Shown one piece after another: positions 11,185 through 22,269 of a stretch of 64,000 bases of DNA. The translations under genes and the position numbers were made by a program. Origin of the DNA: Thuidium tamariscinum (taxonomy: Eukaryota; Streptophyta; Bryopsida; Hypnales; Thuidiaceae); assembly GCA_947034885.2 (NCBI GenBank), contig OX344749.2, forward strand, positions 42,561,682 through 42,625,681, given 5' to 3'. Numbering within the stretch: position 1 is the first letter of the stretch; each line of letters begins with the position of its first letter. The notes below the pieces were generated by a model. That model ran no database searches, had not been told where the DNA came from, and saw only the letters and a list, made by a program, of their open reading frames with translations.

Positions 11185-13048
11185 TCATCCTCTTCGAGCA
11201 CGGTTGCGCCTATTCCGATTTCGAGGACCATAGTGATACTCTTCAAAGCAACCCCGATTTAGGCACAAAAATACCCGATTGCAAGTTCGGCAATAGTAAG
11301 AACACTTAGCATCGCCACACACCAAACACGCACGCCTCAATCGGCTCCAAGTTGGCAAGTGTGGGCGTGGAGGCTCCTCCTCTTCATCAACATCCGTTCC
11401 CCGCCCACGCCAATTTTTTGTGAGAGCATCACACAATTGGACCTTGAATTGTAGGTGTGACATACGTTTTTGTGGATGACGGCGGCGGCGTAAAATGCCT
11501 AAATACATTACATACATGTTTACCACCGTTGTGTCCAATAGGAAGTAAAAAACCCGATGCCACCACTTATGTGACCTTGTTTGGCTTGAGTATGAAGCCC
11601 GCAATTGGTCCACTACATCCACTCCCCTCATGTGAGTTGTGTATTCTAAATGCATAGGTGAGGTTTGGATAAGATCTCTTGTTGCCCCATTCCTTCGTGG
11701 AACCATAGGTACCGGCATACATGGGAATTCAATAGGTAAAGCATGTGTAGAAATGAGTAGAACCGGCCGCTTGTCTTTCCACATGACACATGCAATGCCA
11801 CGGGAGTCATGCATTTTCCATTCCAATGTGCCTTGCGGTGAATTGAACCAATTTTGAGTCGCTTTCAATTCACTTGGTAGGCCCACCCGATTGGATCTCA
11901 TAGTGCCAATGGCATAAATTTCAAGAGTGGCCAACTCCGTAAATAATCCAACACTTGAGAAATAGTTGTCTGTTACAACAACATGTCCCTTTCCCTCTTG
12001 GCCACTCACCAATCTCATAACCACATTGTGTGCCACATTTGCCTCTACATGAACCACTAGTGGTATTTCTTCTATTCCATAATGGTTGGCCCCACAATAG
12101 ATTTCAAAGTTGAAAACATATTTTGTTGATGAATCTGCCAAGCACCAAACTTTTATTCCCCATTTCTGGGGCTTCTTAGGCATATATTGTCGAGCAGGAC
12201 AATATGAACCTTTGTAACGTATCATCATTTCATCTATCGTAAGGTATTTCCCCAAAGTCCACTCGCGCTTGAAATTATCTCTAATTTCATGTACAAGCCA
12301 CCGTATTTGGCCCATCTTGTCATAACCAGGCATCTCTCTCTCTCTAGTATAGGTAGATGGGTTGGTAATATGCAAACATCTTGTAATAGCTTCAAACCTT
12401 GTCCTAGATAATATTTTTGATATTCGGGGACAATGAAAGAAAGTACCTTTGGTGCTCCAATATGTCCTCGTATTTGGTTGTTTTTTCAACCCCATCAAAA
12501 TGTGAGCCGCTAAATAGGCCTTCAAAGTTCGAATAGTCAAAGGCAACCACCGTCTTCCTCCCCGTGTATTGCCATGCTCATCTGGTGTGGTCGCGTAACG
12601 ATTACTCTCAATCACGATTTTACGCAAGATGCTATAAGGCCAAAATAATGAAAATAATAGTGTAAAAGTTGGCATCGTACGAAACTCGCTTGAAGGCCTA
12701 GGTTGACCAACAAATACTTTGGGTGGTGGAGAAAAAGTGAAATTCGATCGTGACCATGTCGAATTTCGGAACTTGTACTTCATACTATTTGGATTGTCTG
12801 GGTCCCCTCCACTGGAAGCATCTCCTTCATAAGCGTCCTCGTTGCCTGAAGAGTCACTCATCATGGGAGCTCGATTTCGCAATGTTTGTCTTTGAACTCC
12901 TCTTCTATGATGCAATGTTGGAGGGCTAATATGACCCTCCCTTTGCACCCCAGAATGTGCATTATGTTCTGGACCATTGTAAAAGTTGCTCCCATCTTCA
13001 TTCATCCAATCAGGTTGTAAGGTGGCTATACCCAAACCAGAAGTATGC
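11185..13048 (-). CDS. piggyBac-type transposase, catalytic core exon
   Basis: This is a DDE-type cut-and-paste transposase of the piggyBac family (DDE_Tnp_1_7). Read as one frame it gives 628 residues from an ATG at 13071, but that ATG lies in a likely intron: a TTTTCAG acceptor precedes 13048. Catalytic aspartates are visible at D280 (LTIDEMMIRYKG), D368 (VVVTDNYFSS) and D485 (MRGVDVVDQL), numbered from that ATG. The C-terminus (residues about 582-613) is cysteine-rich with the pattern CxxCx4CxxxCxxCx5CxxxxC, like the zinc-binding tail that recognises piggyBac ends. It is followed by an Arg-rich end suited to nuclear import. No stop or frameshift is seen, so the copy may be active. The product acts in the nucleus on CCCCTAAAGG ends at TTAA sites. 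Confidence 0.92.
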
Positions 13049-13590
13049 CTGAAAACAACACCATCAATCATTATTCATATTCAAAATCATCATGACATAT
13101 GTATGTTGGAAAGACAATGCTACAACATGTTCCCATAACAGCAAGGATTCTTTACAAAACAAACAAACTATTTGAAAATGTTGCATCATGCAATCTACAA
13201 AAACCTTGTGATGACTATAGTCAAATCATTTAGTAACTGCCTTGTAGTATTTATAAGGTGATAACATTGGATTTTTCTTCTAGAAAAAGAAGACCAAATT
13301 CTGAAAGTGTGCAATCATTTCTAAAATTGCAACGCCTAAATTTGTCACAAAATTTATCAAAACAAACTAAAATGAGACCTAAAATTGGGGTGTAGAGTTT
13401 TACATGTACTCCTTCACTAGTGAAAAACAAAGGTTCATCCTTCTCTGGCCTTCAATTCTACTAGTTCCTGATAAGAAAATCTAAAAATTTTTAGTGCTGT
13501 TTCAGTACTATTTGAAGAACTCAGTCTTCTAAAACTTCACTACAGTACCACTGTGATAGTCCCTGGATTCAAAAATAGAAAATAGCGTAC

Positions 13591-14257
13591 CGGCCACCGG
13601 GCTCCCCACTGCTCCTGCCACGTTCGGTAGGCGGCTGCGGTCCCTCCTCTCCAACCTCCCGCCTCTGCCAGTCGTCCCTACGCTCAGTCCGCCGAAAGTC
13701 GTGCCTTGCAGCCTGACTGCTCCCCTCGCCACGCGGCGATCTCCCCACCGCTCGATGGTCATCTCCGCTGGAGTTGAAGTCCCCCCTTGCAGGACTCTCG
13801 CTTTGGATCCGTTCAGCTTCTGAACGGTCAAGTCCTCCGAGTTGAATTCCGCCTTCCTCCCGCTCGTCGTCACTGCCCCCTCCTGCCGATTCATTCCTCC
13901 TTTGCCGCCTCGTTCTGCTCGACCTTTGCCTTGTCCTGCTCGACCTTCGCATGCTACTTCCGAAGTACTTAGAGCCGTGTAGGAGCTCTTCCGGCCACGC
14001 AAAGCCTTCCGTGTAGTAACCATCGTCATCATCGTAATCCTCTGATTCTGAAGAGTATCCTTCTAGACTAGAGTCTCGCGCCTCTGCCAGAGCTTCGTGT
14101 AGTACCTCCTGGCTTTCGATGAGGCCTGGATCAGGAGACCCGATAGGCATGTCCCTATCGACATCAGAGTTGTTGTGAGGATGAGAGTCTTCTCGGGGGT
14201 TTGCGCTGTCATTTGATGAACTGTCTGATGAGGAGAGGTCAGGCCTTTCCGCCACTT
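13591..14257 (-). CDS. inferred middle exon of the piggyBac transposase (acidic, then Arg-rich)
   Basis: This open frame encodes a Ser/Asp/Glu-rich stretch (PDLSSSDSSSNDSANPRED, later SESEDYDDDDGYYTEG) and then an Arg-rich stretch (SRTRQRSSRTRRQRRN). The donor GTACGC lies at 13585-13590. The exon ends with two bases of a codon, and the core exon after TTTTCAG supplies the third, so the frame runs on into the transposase. On the other side a CCAG acceptor (14258-14261) receives the one leftover base of the exon ending at 14461, again in frame. An acidic N-terminus is normal for piggyBac transposases, which supports the model. The splice sites are inferred only; the acceptor has a weak pyrimidine tract. 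Confidence 0.6.
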
Positions 14258-14460
14258 CTGGAATGTTCTCTCGGCGATCCTCCAGCCGTGCACTGTGTCG
14301 AGGAGGTAAGTCATCCGAGGCGAGCTAGAAAATCACAGAGTACTTAATGTAAGTTCCAGTTTATTTCTTGTTTGTCTATTGCTTCAGAAGAGTGTGGATT
14401 TGTAAGTCATGTGTTGTTAACAAAAAAATGAAGGAGGTGTAGTGAAAAGAGAATGCTTAC

Positions 14461-15082
14461 CCATTTTCCCTTCTAGAATCGAGGTATCCTGGGCATTGCG
14501 TTTGACGTTAGTTTTTGAAGATGTGCTTGTGATGTCAGGCCACACTCGATCTTTGATGAGTAGAGGGATGTCTGGATGGAATTGTCGGCGTTCGCACCAC
14601 CCTAAGCAACGGGCAGCTTGCTTGTAGAAATGGTGTCGATAATTATTTGGTTGCGGATTTGCAGGCCACTTGGAACTCCCTCTGCGAACAGGTAACGATT
14701 GCAAGTGTGAGATGTTTAGCAATTCAAGTACTCTACTTGCTTGCAATGAGGATGCCCCCTCTTTTTCTAAAAGAAGCTGGCGCAAATGATCTTCAACTCC
14801 GGTGTCTTGGCTCTTGATTTCTTTTATCGATGTCTCGCTCAGATGTTGCCCTTGTACTCGCCCAATGTGCACCCCCTCTCCTGTAGCGATGGGGTGCTGG
14901 ATCAATGTCTGCTCCTCCTCTCCCGCAGCAACGTGGTGTTGGATGCAACTCTGCTCCCCTTCTCCGACGTGATTGTGGTGTTGGATCGATGTCTGCTCCT
15001 CCTCTCCTGCAGGAACGTGGTGTTGGATCCAAGTCTGCTCCCCTTCTCCGATGTGATTGTGGTGTTGGATCGATGTCTGCAC
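14461..15082 (-). CDS. inferred 5' exon of the piggyBac transposase, with 14-residue repeats
   Basis: This is an open frame of about 207 codons ending at a GTAAGC donor (14455-14460). Its first part consists of 14-residue repeats of the type SIQHHNHIGEGEQT. Its second part is non-repetitive (residues such as LLEKEGASSLQASRVLELL and a Cys/Trp/His-rich RCLGWCERRQFHPDI). Splicing to 14257 gives GKM then EVAERPDLSSSD in frame. The true start is unresolved: an upstream ATG in the same frame at 15457 is separated from it by stops at 15236 and just above 15082, so another intron or another promoter would be needed. I recognise no domain. Confidence 0.45.
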
Positions 15083-15090
15083 CTCCTACT
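14881..15090. repeat. 42-bp tandem repeat, about five units
   Basis: Units begin GGTGTTGGAT and alternate between two forms (CGATGTCTGCTCCTCCTCTC and CCAAGTCTGCTCCCCTTCTC), giving an 84-bp higher-order period. The unit length is a multiple of three, so frames stay open through the array on both strands. It underlies the 14-residue repeats of the inferred transposase 5' exon. Confidence 0.8.
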
Positions 15091-16841
15091 GTCCCTCTCC
15101 GAAGTGGCTTCGGTACTGAATCGATGTTGCAACTCCCTGCAACCGGTCTTCTCCGATGCTCACAAGCTTCAGTGCTGGGTTGAAGTCTTCCTGTCCTACT
15201 GCAAACTGCTGCTTTGTTCGTACTTGGACCTGCAACTAGCCCCCTCCCTTGATGTTGACTTCGTGGGGTGAGCAGCAACTTCTAAACCCTTCGACGTCAA
15301 TCAGGTGCACCGCTTCCTGTTGTGGTGATTGCTCACACTCCCAGAATTTCCCCTTGTTGATGTCACCCTCTCCCTTTTGCTTGATGTTGCCAATGCATGC
15401 AGTTGCATTTCCCTCTTCAGTCACTGAACTTGCAAGGGCTACGTTTTCATGTTCCATGTTTCACTCTTGCAGGACTTGTGAACATCAGGAACTTCACTGC
15501 TCACTATATCTTCAAATTTTGTGTAATAGGACTGGCATGGTGAATGCAGCCGCCAACCATTTTTTTCTCTTACCTTGCATTTTTTTGAACTTTGTGAAAA
15601 GGGAGTGGGATGAAGTTATTAGATCATGGTTTTTGACGGTTCATTAGTGTTACATTGAGAGTAGTTGTGTACAATTGAGTAGCATTGTAGGAATTAGCAC
15701 AAACCTATTTGGACTATCACGAAATTGACATCGATCACCACAACTGGAAGTTGCGGTCCAATCAGTGTCATGGTGCATTGAAAGGTAGCACACCAAAAAT
15801 CTTGAATTTAGAAGGATCAAATTTTGGGTCAGAAGTGTCATGAACTTCTTTGCAATCTTAGAACCTGCAATATGAAAATTGGAACTATAAAGTGTGCCGG
15901 CGATATTGCAGCAGTCCATCTCGTTTTTCTCTATAGTCGTCACAGAAGTTTTCAATGTAACGGCCACTGTAGTTGAAATTGCAGCCCATTCTACCTAGCC
16001 TCCCCCATTGCTCATGTCTGGTTGTTTCCAGTCTACAGTTTCTGCACTCTGGAGAAGTCTGCGACTGACACTTCCATTGCAGAACGGGAACCCATTTTGT
16101 GTTGATCTTTGTCCCTGCCCTGGCCTCTGCCCCTTGGCCTTTGGGCAAGTTCCAAATTTTCAAGGCTAGTGTTAATTGATGTGCCCGTTCTGCCCTTCGA
16201 GCAACAGAAACTACTTCATCCAACATAACTTTTTATCTAAGAATCGCATAGTCTTGAAAATTGTTGTCCCTAGAAGCTACTCCTCGTCCGCCCATCCTCT
16301 AAAAATTTCAAGAGCAAACATCAATTATTGTGCAAGTTGTGGCCTGACCAAAATTGCTATGTTCTCAAAAAACACTGTTTGGTCCTTTAGGGGTTAAGAG
16401 AGTGAAAACTAGTCTAGTAAGGGAACAAAATCTTTGTTAGGATGGACATTTTTGCTAAAAGATAGATAAAAAACTTTTAGAAAGTCATAAGCATAGCATT
16501 CATATGTCCAAAGCTCAACAATCAACAAAAAATAAGGATTTGAAGTTGAACCAACTAGAAAGTAGGATTTTAGTTCAAAAATTCACAAATGCTTGAACTT
16601 TAGATGGGCAATTCAATTAAAGTTATCCAAATTTCTTCTTGGAAGGTATGCACATCAAAAGAGTAAGTAAAAAGTATGCTTCAAATGAATAGACTTGTTG
16701 ATTTTTGTTAAATTCTTGTTGCCATTCCAAAAATAACTCCAAGTTGCTTACTTACACTAGTTAAGCCTTTTCTATGAAATGAACAAGATTGCGAATTGAA
16801 ATACCAAAAGGGATTCAAACTAATAGTAGTAGTGTTCTTAA

Positions 16842-17106
16842 TCGGGATCCAGGTATCCAAGGGTTCCTATGACTACAGTGGAGACGTAAGAAGCTTGTCC
16901 AGTTTCAGGCCCAAGTCTCGAAATACCGAAGTCGGCCACCTTTGCCACATATTTGTCAGTGAAGAGGATGTTGCTGCTCTTTACATCACGGTGAACAATG
17001 TTTAGGATACAATGACCATGAAGGTATTCCAAACCTTGAGCAGAGTTCAAAGCAATATCCAATTGCATTTTCCAATCCAAAAGCTCCTCATGCGCTAAAG
17101 GAAAGC
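16842..17106 (-). pseudogene. copy A exon 9, kinase catalytic and activation loops
   Basis: The exon is 265 bases, exactly as in copies B and C. It encodes [16 protein letters not shown], then [11 protein letters not shown] (HRD intact), VADFGISR (DFG intact) and GTLGYLDP. The donor is lost: copies B and C read GA then GTAAGC, here GA then TTAAGA. Confidence 0.88.
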
Positions 17107-17831
17107 CTGCATTGTCAGGCTATACTGTTGAATACAAATACGACCTTTGCTAAAAGCAAGCCAAATAAAAAACAAAAATACAATGGAATAAAACAGAGTG
17201 CAACAAAATTACAAGAAGAACAAAGGATTACAAATTTGGGTGATAGTTGAGTTATTTGTAAAGTACACTAAACTGGGGTTTAAACCCACAAGTTTTGTGA
17301 AAAAGCCAGTTGAGTTAAAAAAGTTGAAATAAAAGTAGGTATGAAACTTATTTTTCCATCAAAATGGTGCCTAAAAAAGTTTGGTCCCCACTTTTGAAGT
17401 CGTGTGACATAAGTATCTTGCAAAAAAGTTTGACGCTTCAACTATAGTTGCCTTCTCAACTTCAAAAAAAAGTCATGTCCAAAGTGGGGGGACTTTACAA
17501 ATAACTCAAGTGTGTTAAAAAAGTATATGTACCCATAGTTGCCAAATGAAATGTATAGAATACACTCATTATGAGTGGTAGTTCAAGGGGCACATTCCTC
17601 AATACTTAAAAATGCTTAAATGCATAAAAATATGTTCTACAAAACATGTGATTCTATGTCACTTTGTATTTGATCGCAAATAAAAGAAAATCACTATTAT
17701 TCATAGCTAGCGCATTTAACAAATCCAAAATTAAAATATGTTCAAATTTCAAAAGTATAAAAATTTGAAGCGATGAAGACTCAATGTACTCCATTATTGG
17801 GCACCAGATTGCAAGTCAATAGAGAACGTAC

Positions 17832-17958
17832 CATAAAGGTGTTCACGAACAGTGCCCTTGTGCAAAAATTCATACACTAACATTTGATTCTTGCTTTTTG
17901 CACAATATCCCACCAATGAAACTAGATTCCTATGGTGTACTCTTGATAGTAGTTGAAC
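17832..17958 (-). pseudogene. copy A exon 8, kinase hinge region
   Basis: This 127-base exon encodes VQLLSRVHHRNLVSLVGYC and QMLVYEFLHKGTVREHLYG. Its splice sites and frame are intact; the hinge tyrosine that is a stop codon in copy B is present here. Confidence 0.85.
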
Positions 17959-18192
17959 CTGGTGAGAAACATTTCAAAATTATAGTTCTTATAAACAAAG
18001 TATAGCTTTGAATTGAATATTGTTGGACGGGAAATTAAGATAGAGCCAAACTTGTAAGCTCAAGTGAGTCCAATTGAGTATTGACAACTAAGCCTTAGCA
18101 TAGCTATGAAGGAGCAAACATTAATTAAAAAGTTGGATAATACTAGGCATAGAAATTGAAGAGACAAAATAGAAAATAAATGAGGTTTGCAC

Positions 18193-18594
18193 CTCATTGT
18201 TGAATTCTTTAACCCCTTGTCGAGAATTGGCATCCAAGACCTTGACTGCCACTTCATGGCCCCCTAGCTTACAGGCCCAAACCCTCCTTCTCCAATCTTC
18301 TTGTTGAAGTTTTGCGTAGTAGAAGTCAACTTTGCCAATGAATATGCCTTTGCTCCTTGTGTGCTTCTGCTTGCCTCTACCCCTTGTATACTCCTACTTG
18401 CCTTAGCCTTGTTTTGTCTCCGAATGCAACAAATGATGAACATGAGAGCTCCAATAACCACCACACCTAGGATGCCGCCCACCACACCTGCTATCACATC
18501 CGTGTTGGACGACTTTTTGGACTTCATAGGAGTGGTGGGACTTGAGGGGGCAATGACTTGAGAACAATTATAGCATGCAGGGTTGCCTCGGATG
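18193..18594 (-). pseudogene. copy A exon 7, membrane span and glycine loop, frameshifted
   Basis: After a CACAG acceptor the exon encodes IRGNPACYNCSQVIAPSS, a hydrophobic span ([20 protein letters not shown]), a basic stop-transfer region and [11 protein letters not shown]. Relative to copy B it lacks 51 bases in frame and a further 10 bases after GPV near 18265. The 10-base loss brings in TAG and shifts the invariant-lysine region (GHEVAVK in the other frame). Its donor GTGC matches copies B and C. Confidence 0.85.
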
Positions 18595-20640
18595 CTGTGA
18601 ATATAAGCAAGCCGACTGAAGTGTAGTTCCTGCTCGCACAAACAGAATTGGATTAGAGCATGGTGTATTGTATAAGCTTAAAGATTAAGCTGGGGCATGA
18701 ATTGTAGTGAAAGTCGTTGAAGTAGGCGATTCAGAGTGGCTGCGATATTCAAAATCAAAGAGCTCTGAAATCTACGGTACAATTTTGTCCATGGCTAAGA
18801 ACTGAGTTTCCATTAATGCATCAATTGCCGTGAGAATTCTAAGGTTTAGGTCTAAGGTTTTAGATGCCCATCGAAGTAAGTGCCAGACTTAAAGAATTTG
18901 AGAATAAGTACGTGGAGACGTTCCGTTTACCGTAATGTCGGACTGAAACGAGGTAAGAATTCCCGTGTGCTTTGAAAGTTTTTGACAACATTGGACAGGT
19001 AGGAAAGAATGTGGTGTCAAGTAGAATATGTGGATTTGATCAATCAAACTAGCGTATAAGGAACGATCTCATATTGAATTCTCATTGAAGCCAATCTCAA
19101 CTTTCCACATTCATTTGAGAAATGCAGCAAAATTTAGAGTGAATGAGGGCTTGATTCACTGGGCATTTGGGGGCCAACTTTTAAGATGAGTCTAATGTTT
19201 TTGCTCTCAGCGCTCTTTGACTTCTGAATACCGAGTGAGATCGACCGGTGTACCGCGCTATGTATGCGCCCTGAACTGATATGATCAAGCACAGCAGTAT
19301 CTGGAAAGTTTGGAAACCTCTATTAATTTGCAACTCACAACTATTGCACCGTCGCTGATAGAATAACAGAAAAAATCAAAGTATATAGCCGAATGCAACA
19401 ATGTAAAGTCAGCTTGCCGCTGAACTCTAACAATACACTCAGGCGATCCCTAACCGAGACCTTTCTGTCATACACCGGTCGAGACAATAATAATGTGGGG
19501 AAAGCACAATATGGGGACGGCAGCTCAAAGTCCGAGCTTTCCGCGTATGCATAGTCTCCGACCTCGAATGCTCTCAACAACGAAGCCTTTCACACGAACG
19601 CACACAGGAAGTAAACGCCGACATTTATCGAATACATGACTACCCTCAAACGAACTCTGCAATTCCCGACCCTATCTGAACGACCAGTTCGTAAAAACCC
19701 CAAACTCACATTCACCCTTACAATGCCTCCTCCTCCGAAAACTCTTGTAAAACTCTTGATGATTCCAGAACTCACAGTGGAAACACCGGATCCAGCAATA
19801 AGCTACAGACGCACCACAGCGCTCAAACCTGCCATCGATCTAAACCCCCTAAAAGTGATGCGCACTACCATTCCTTCCACAGGATTTCTGAAATCCATTT
19901 CAGGACCAACTCAAAGAATCAAACACACAAGCATCCATAAGGCTTGAACCAGATACACAGTGCGTGGTGCGTGTACCAGACCTTCGATTGCACTACACTC
20001 AGCTTGGTCAATTCGGTTCTTGTGGCCTATTGTTACTCCCACTGCAACATATATTGGCTTTGCATTGCAAGCGGTATCACTATTTTCTGAAAATTGTAGT
20101 ATTACGAAATATGGCATTGTAGAACATTCTCTTATCAAGCAGCATGCGAACAACTTTTCGAAGTACGTCCGCACTTCAAGATGTAACCAAGCGAACTCCC
20201 GAAGTCAACCGGTTGACAAGGAAAAGAGGGATATTATTAATGCAACAAAATGCTGGAGTTCGGGCACCGCGCAGACGACGAGGTGAATGGCGTTGGTGAT
20301 GGTGCCGGACAGCCGGAGAGCTCCTTCCAGCTCCGGAATGCGAGTGGGTGCCAGTCGCAAACTTGCAATTGATGCAAATTGGCCATGGCCTACGGTGACG
20401 GAAAAATCCCTTCTTCATACGCGTCCTGCTCAGGTTGTCAGGTCTAAATTTAATAAAACACTCTTCAAATGGTCGAACTATTCGGATGCAGATTCGCGTG
20501 CAGATTCATGCGAGAATTAACCGCTATATATTAATGGTCGGCGCACCATGTTGCAGAAGTGGAGAACTAGCTGCTGGCAAAAGCACCAGCGTGCTCCTTG
20601 CTTTTCGTTTGCTTGAACATTGCAAAAAGCTCTGTCCAGT
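18595..20640. repeat. duplicated 5' flank of copy A
   Basis: From about 18630 this matches the upstream flank of copy B (35345 onward), and 19320-20165 matches 37650-38460 and 57820-62380 (outside later insertions). A landmark is CCTCCTCCTCCGAAAACTCTTG-like text at 19728, 38048 and 58208. It probably held the promoter and 5' UTR of the receptor kinase. Reading frames here are not conserved between copies and I do not call a gene. Confidence 0.6.
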
Positions 20641-21001
20641 GGGCTGATGATGGACTGTGGGTGAAATATATGGTAAAGCCGGAATTGAAGACGTTGAAGG
20701 AGTACTGTACTGGTAATGCGTTACAGTGTAGCTAGATTTTTAACCAGTGACTTTGGCACAGCCTCAGTTGAAGCCCAGTTTGCACTAGATCCATGGACCT
20801 AAAGGTGTGCCGTTCCATCGAAAATCCGGATCAGCACCTCGAGGATCTCAATCAGGATCAATATTGAGTTATCAAACAACTATTCGGAGGCTTGTGTCTG
20901 TTTCTTGTCAATGCGTCGAGGCTCTCACTATTTGCCTTTTTCAACTCGCCAATTCAGAGAAAGCATCGCCCAATTCTACAAAAGTAGGGCGATTATAACA
21001 T

Positions 21002-21370
21002 TAGGGGGTGTCACGGCTCCTCAGAGAAACTCAATTTCTCAGGGAAACCCAAGTTGGTGAGATTTTTCGGGAGCCAATGAAAACTGCTGTAGAGTGGAGG
21101 AGCCGTGACACCCTTTTTGCTGTTCGCAACGATTCCGCAAGAATTTCTGGCTTGCACAGCTGGGTTGGGAGCTCTGATACTTGCGCCAAGTCGAGGGCTT
21201 CAAGAAATTCTTCAAGAAAATTTTCAAAAACGCCGTTTCTTCACCCGCAGAGGAGAAGAAACGGCACTCCGTTTTCTCGAAGAATTTCGCGTCCGCCTTT
21301 CGCTCACAGTGCACCACGTACTCTTTCTCGAAGAATTCTGAGGACTTCGGAAGTGCCATGACACCCCCTA
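21002..21370. mobile_element. composite fold-back element
   Basis: The left end is TAGGGGGTGTCACGGCTCC and the right end is GGAAGTGCCATGACACCCCCTA, imperfect inverted repeats 369 bases apart. A third copy, GAGGAGCCGTGACACCC (about 21097-21113), pairs perfectly with the left end and delimits a 112-base hairpin. The rest is GC-richer than the flanks. There is no supported coding frame and the superfamily is unknown. Confidence 0.55.
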
Positions 21371-21649
21371 TTGTATAACCAGGCTATGCTCCTCTTCAGC
21401 GTTGGGAAGGTATTATGATTAGCTAGGCTAGATACCTTAAGGGACTTATTAGATAATTTAAGGTTTGGGGTTGGAATTGAGTAGTACTAGCAGTCTAGCA
21501 CAAACCTGTTGCAGTGTAACATGGACATTGATTGAACTTAGGAGAAAATGGATTGGATGAAATACATTTTGGATGAAAACATGATCATTTTTGTCACATT
21601 GGGTCGTGACAGGGATACTGGGGTAGTGATAAGTGCACACTTATACTAG

Positions 21650-22000
21650 GGGAGTGCAAAGAGATTCAAGACTTTGGAAGAGTGTAAGTTCTCCAACACT
21701 GGGAACGTTGCTAGCTTGCCACATCATCAGTCTAACATAGTCGAGCAATTTCTAAATCAAATCATTTTAATTAATTAATTGATTAGTTTAATTAATTATT
21801 AATTATTATTTTAATTTGAAATTTTTTAAAGTCATTTTTTTGCTTTTTAATACATTCCGAAATTTTGAAATTTTGAAATCTACTTTAAATTCAAAAATTC
21901 AAACCAAAAAGAGTTGGTCTCCAACATTAGGAATAATTTTAGGGAACGATTGTGAAACACTCTTTTAAAGGCCAAAAACTCTTCTAATGCTAAAATTTAG
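21650..22000. mobile_element. small repeat, inverted homologue of 42559-42892
   Basis: Read in reverse complement it follows the element at 42559-42892: ACTGGGAACGTTGCTAGC with GCCACATCATCAG, an A/T-rich middle (ATACATTCCGAAATTTTGAA), then GGGAACGATTGTGAAACACTC and AAAACTCTTCTAATGC. The exact ends are unclear. Confidence 0.45.
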
Positions 22001-22269
22001 ACACTTCATTTATTCAATTGTCCTATAACCTTTAAGTCCTATTGTTCTCTTAGAAAATAGTATAGATTTTAGATAAATTACTATGAGCTCAATTTTTGGT
22101 GAAACTTTTTGAAACTTTTTTGTAAGATAGGGAAACTTATTAGTTTTTTTCAAATCTAATTTTTATTTCAATTGATGTCGATAAGTAAATGTTAATATGC
22201 TACAGCAACTTCAAAAATAGGAGAGATGATGCAATAAAATAATCAATAAATTTTGAAATAAAAATTTTA

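Larger units (their letters stand above)
9281..16393 (-). mobile_element. 7.1-kb piggyBac element with transposase
   Basis: The element is bounded by TTAA at 9277-9280 and 16394-16397, with ends CCCCTAAAGG and CCTTTAGGGG. It carries a piggyBac-type transposase on the minus strand. The insertion lies in the intron between exons 9 and 10 of receptor kinase copy A. Copy C gives the empty site: GAAGTAGTTAATAGTGCAAG near 51445-51465 corresponds to GAAGCAGTTAA before the element and TTAAGAGAGTGAAAAC after it. The insertion therefore followed the duplication of the gene. It is unusually long for piggyBac (commonly 2-3 kb) because of a long 5' coding extension and internal tandem repeats. Confidence 0.9.
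8286..18594 (-). pseudogene. receptor kinase copy A, broken: kinase exons 7-10 only
   Basis: This is a remnant of a plant malectin-like/LRR receptor serine/threonine kinase. Exons, named after the complete copy at 29252-35314, are 18193-18594 (membrane span and glycine loop), 17832-17958, 16842-17106 (HRD and DFG) and 8286-8757 (C-lobe). Exons 1-6 (signal peptide, malectin domain, LRRs) are absent: just beyond exon 7, at about 18630, the sequence jumps to DNA matching the upstream flank of copy B (about 35345). Further lesions are a 10-bp deletion after the glycine loop (GEGGFGPV then stop, near 18265), the exon 9 donor GT changed to TT (16840-16841), and CAG changed to TAG in exon 10 (8511-8513). 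The intron between exons 9 and 10 contains a 7.1-kb piggyBac element. It is certainly a pseudogene as an RLK. Confidence 0.85.

Noticed and set aside
14793-15278. Competing 161-residue frames on both strands across 14.8-15.3 kb
   Set aside because: They result from a 42-bp tandem repeat whose unit is a multiple of three; only the frame joining the transposase exons in phase was kept.
16176-16397. 73-residue plus-strand frame at the right end of the piggyBac element
   Set aside because: It lies across the terminal arm, whose sequence is shared with non-coding elements at 862 and 4120; no homology or codon pattern was seen.
19636-19947. Plus-strand frame beginning MTTLKRTLQF in the flank of copy A, with a relative at 58126-58374
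   Set aside because: The DNA is conserved in all three units but the frame is shifted and broken in unit B and diverges quickly in unit C, so the similarity comes from duplication, not coding constraint.
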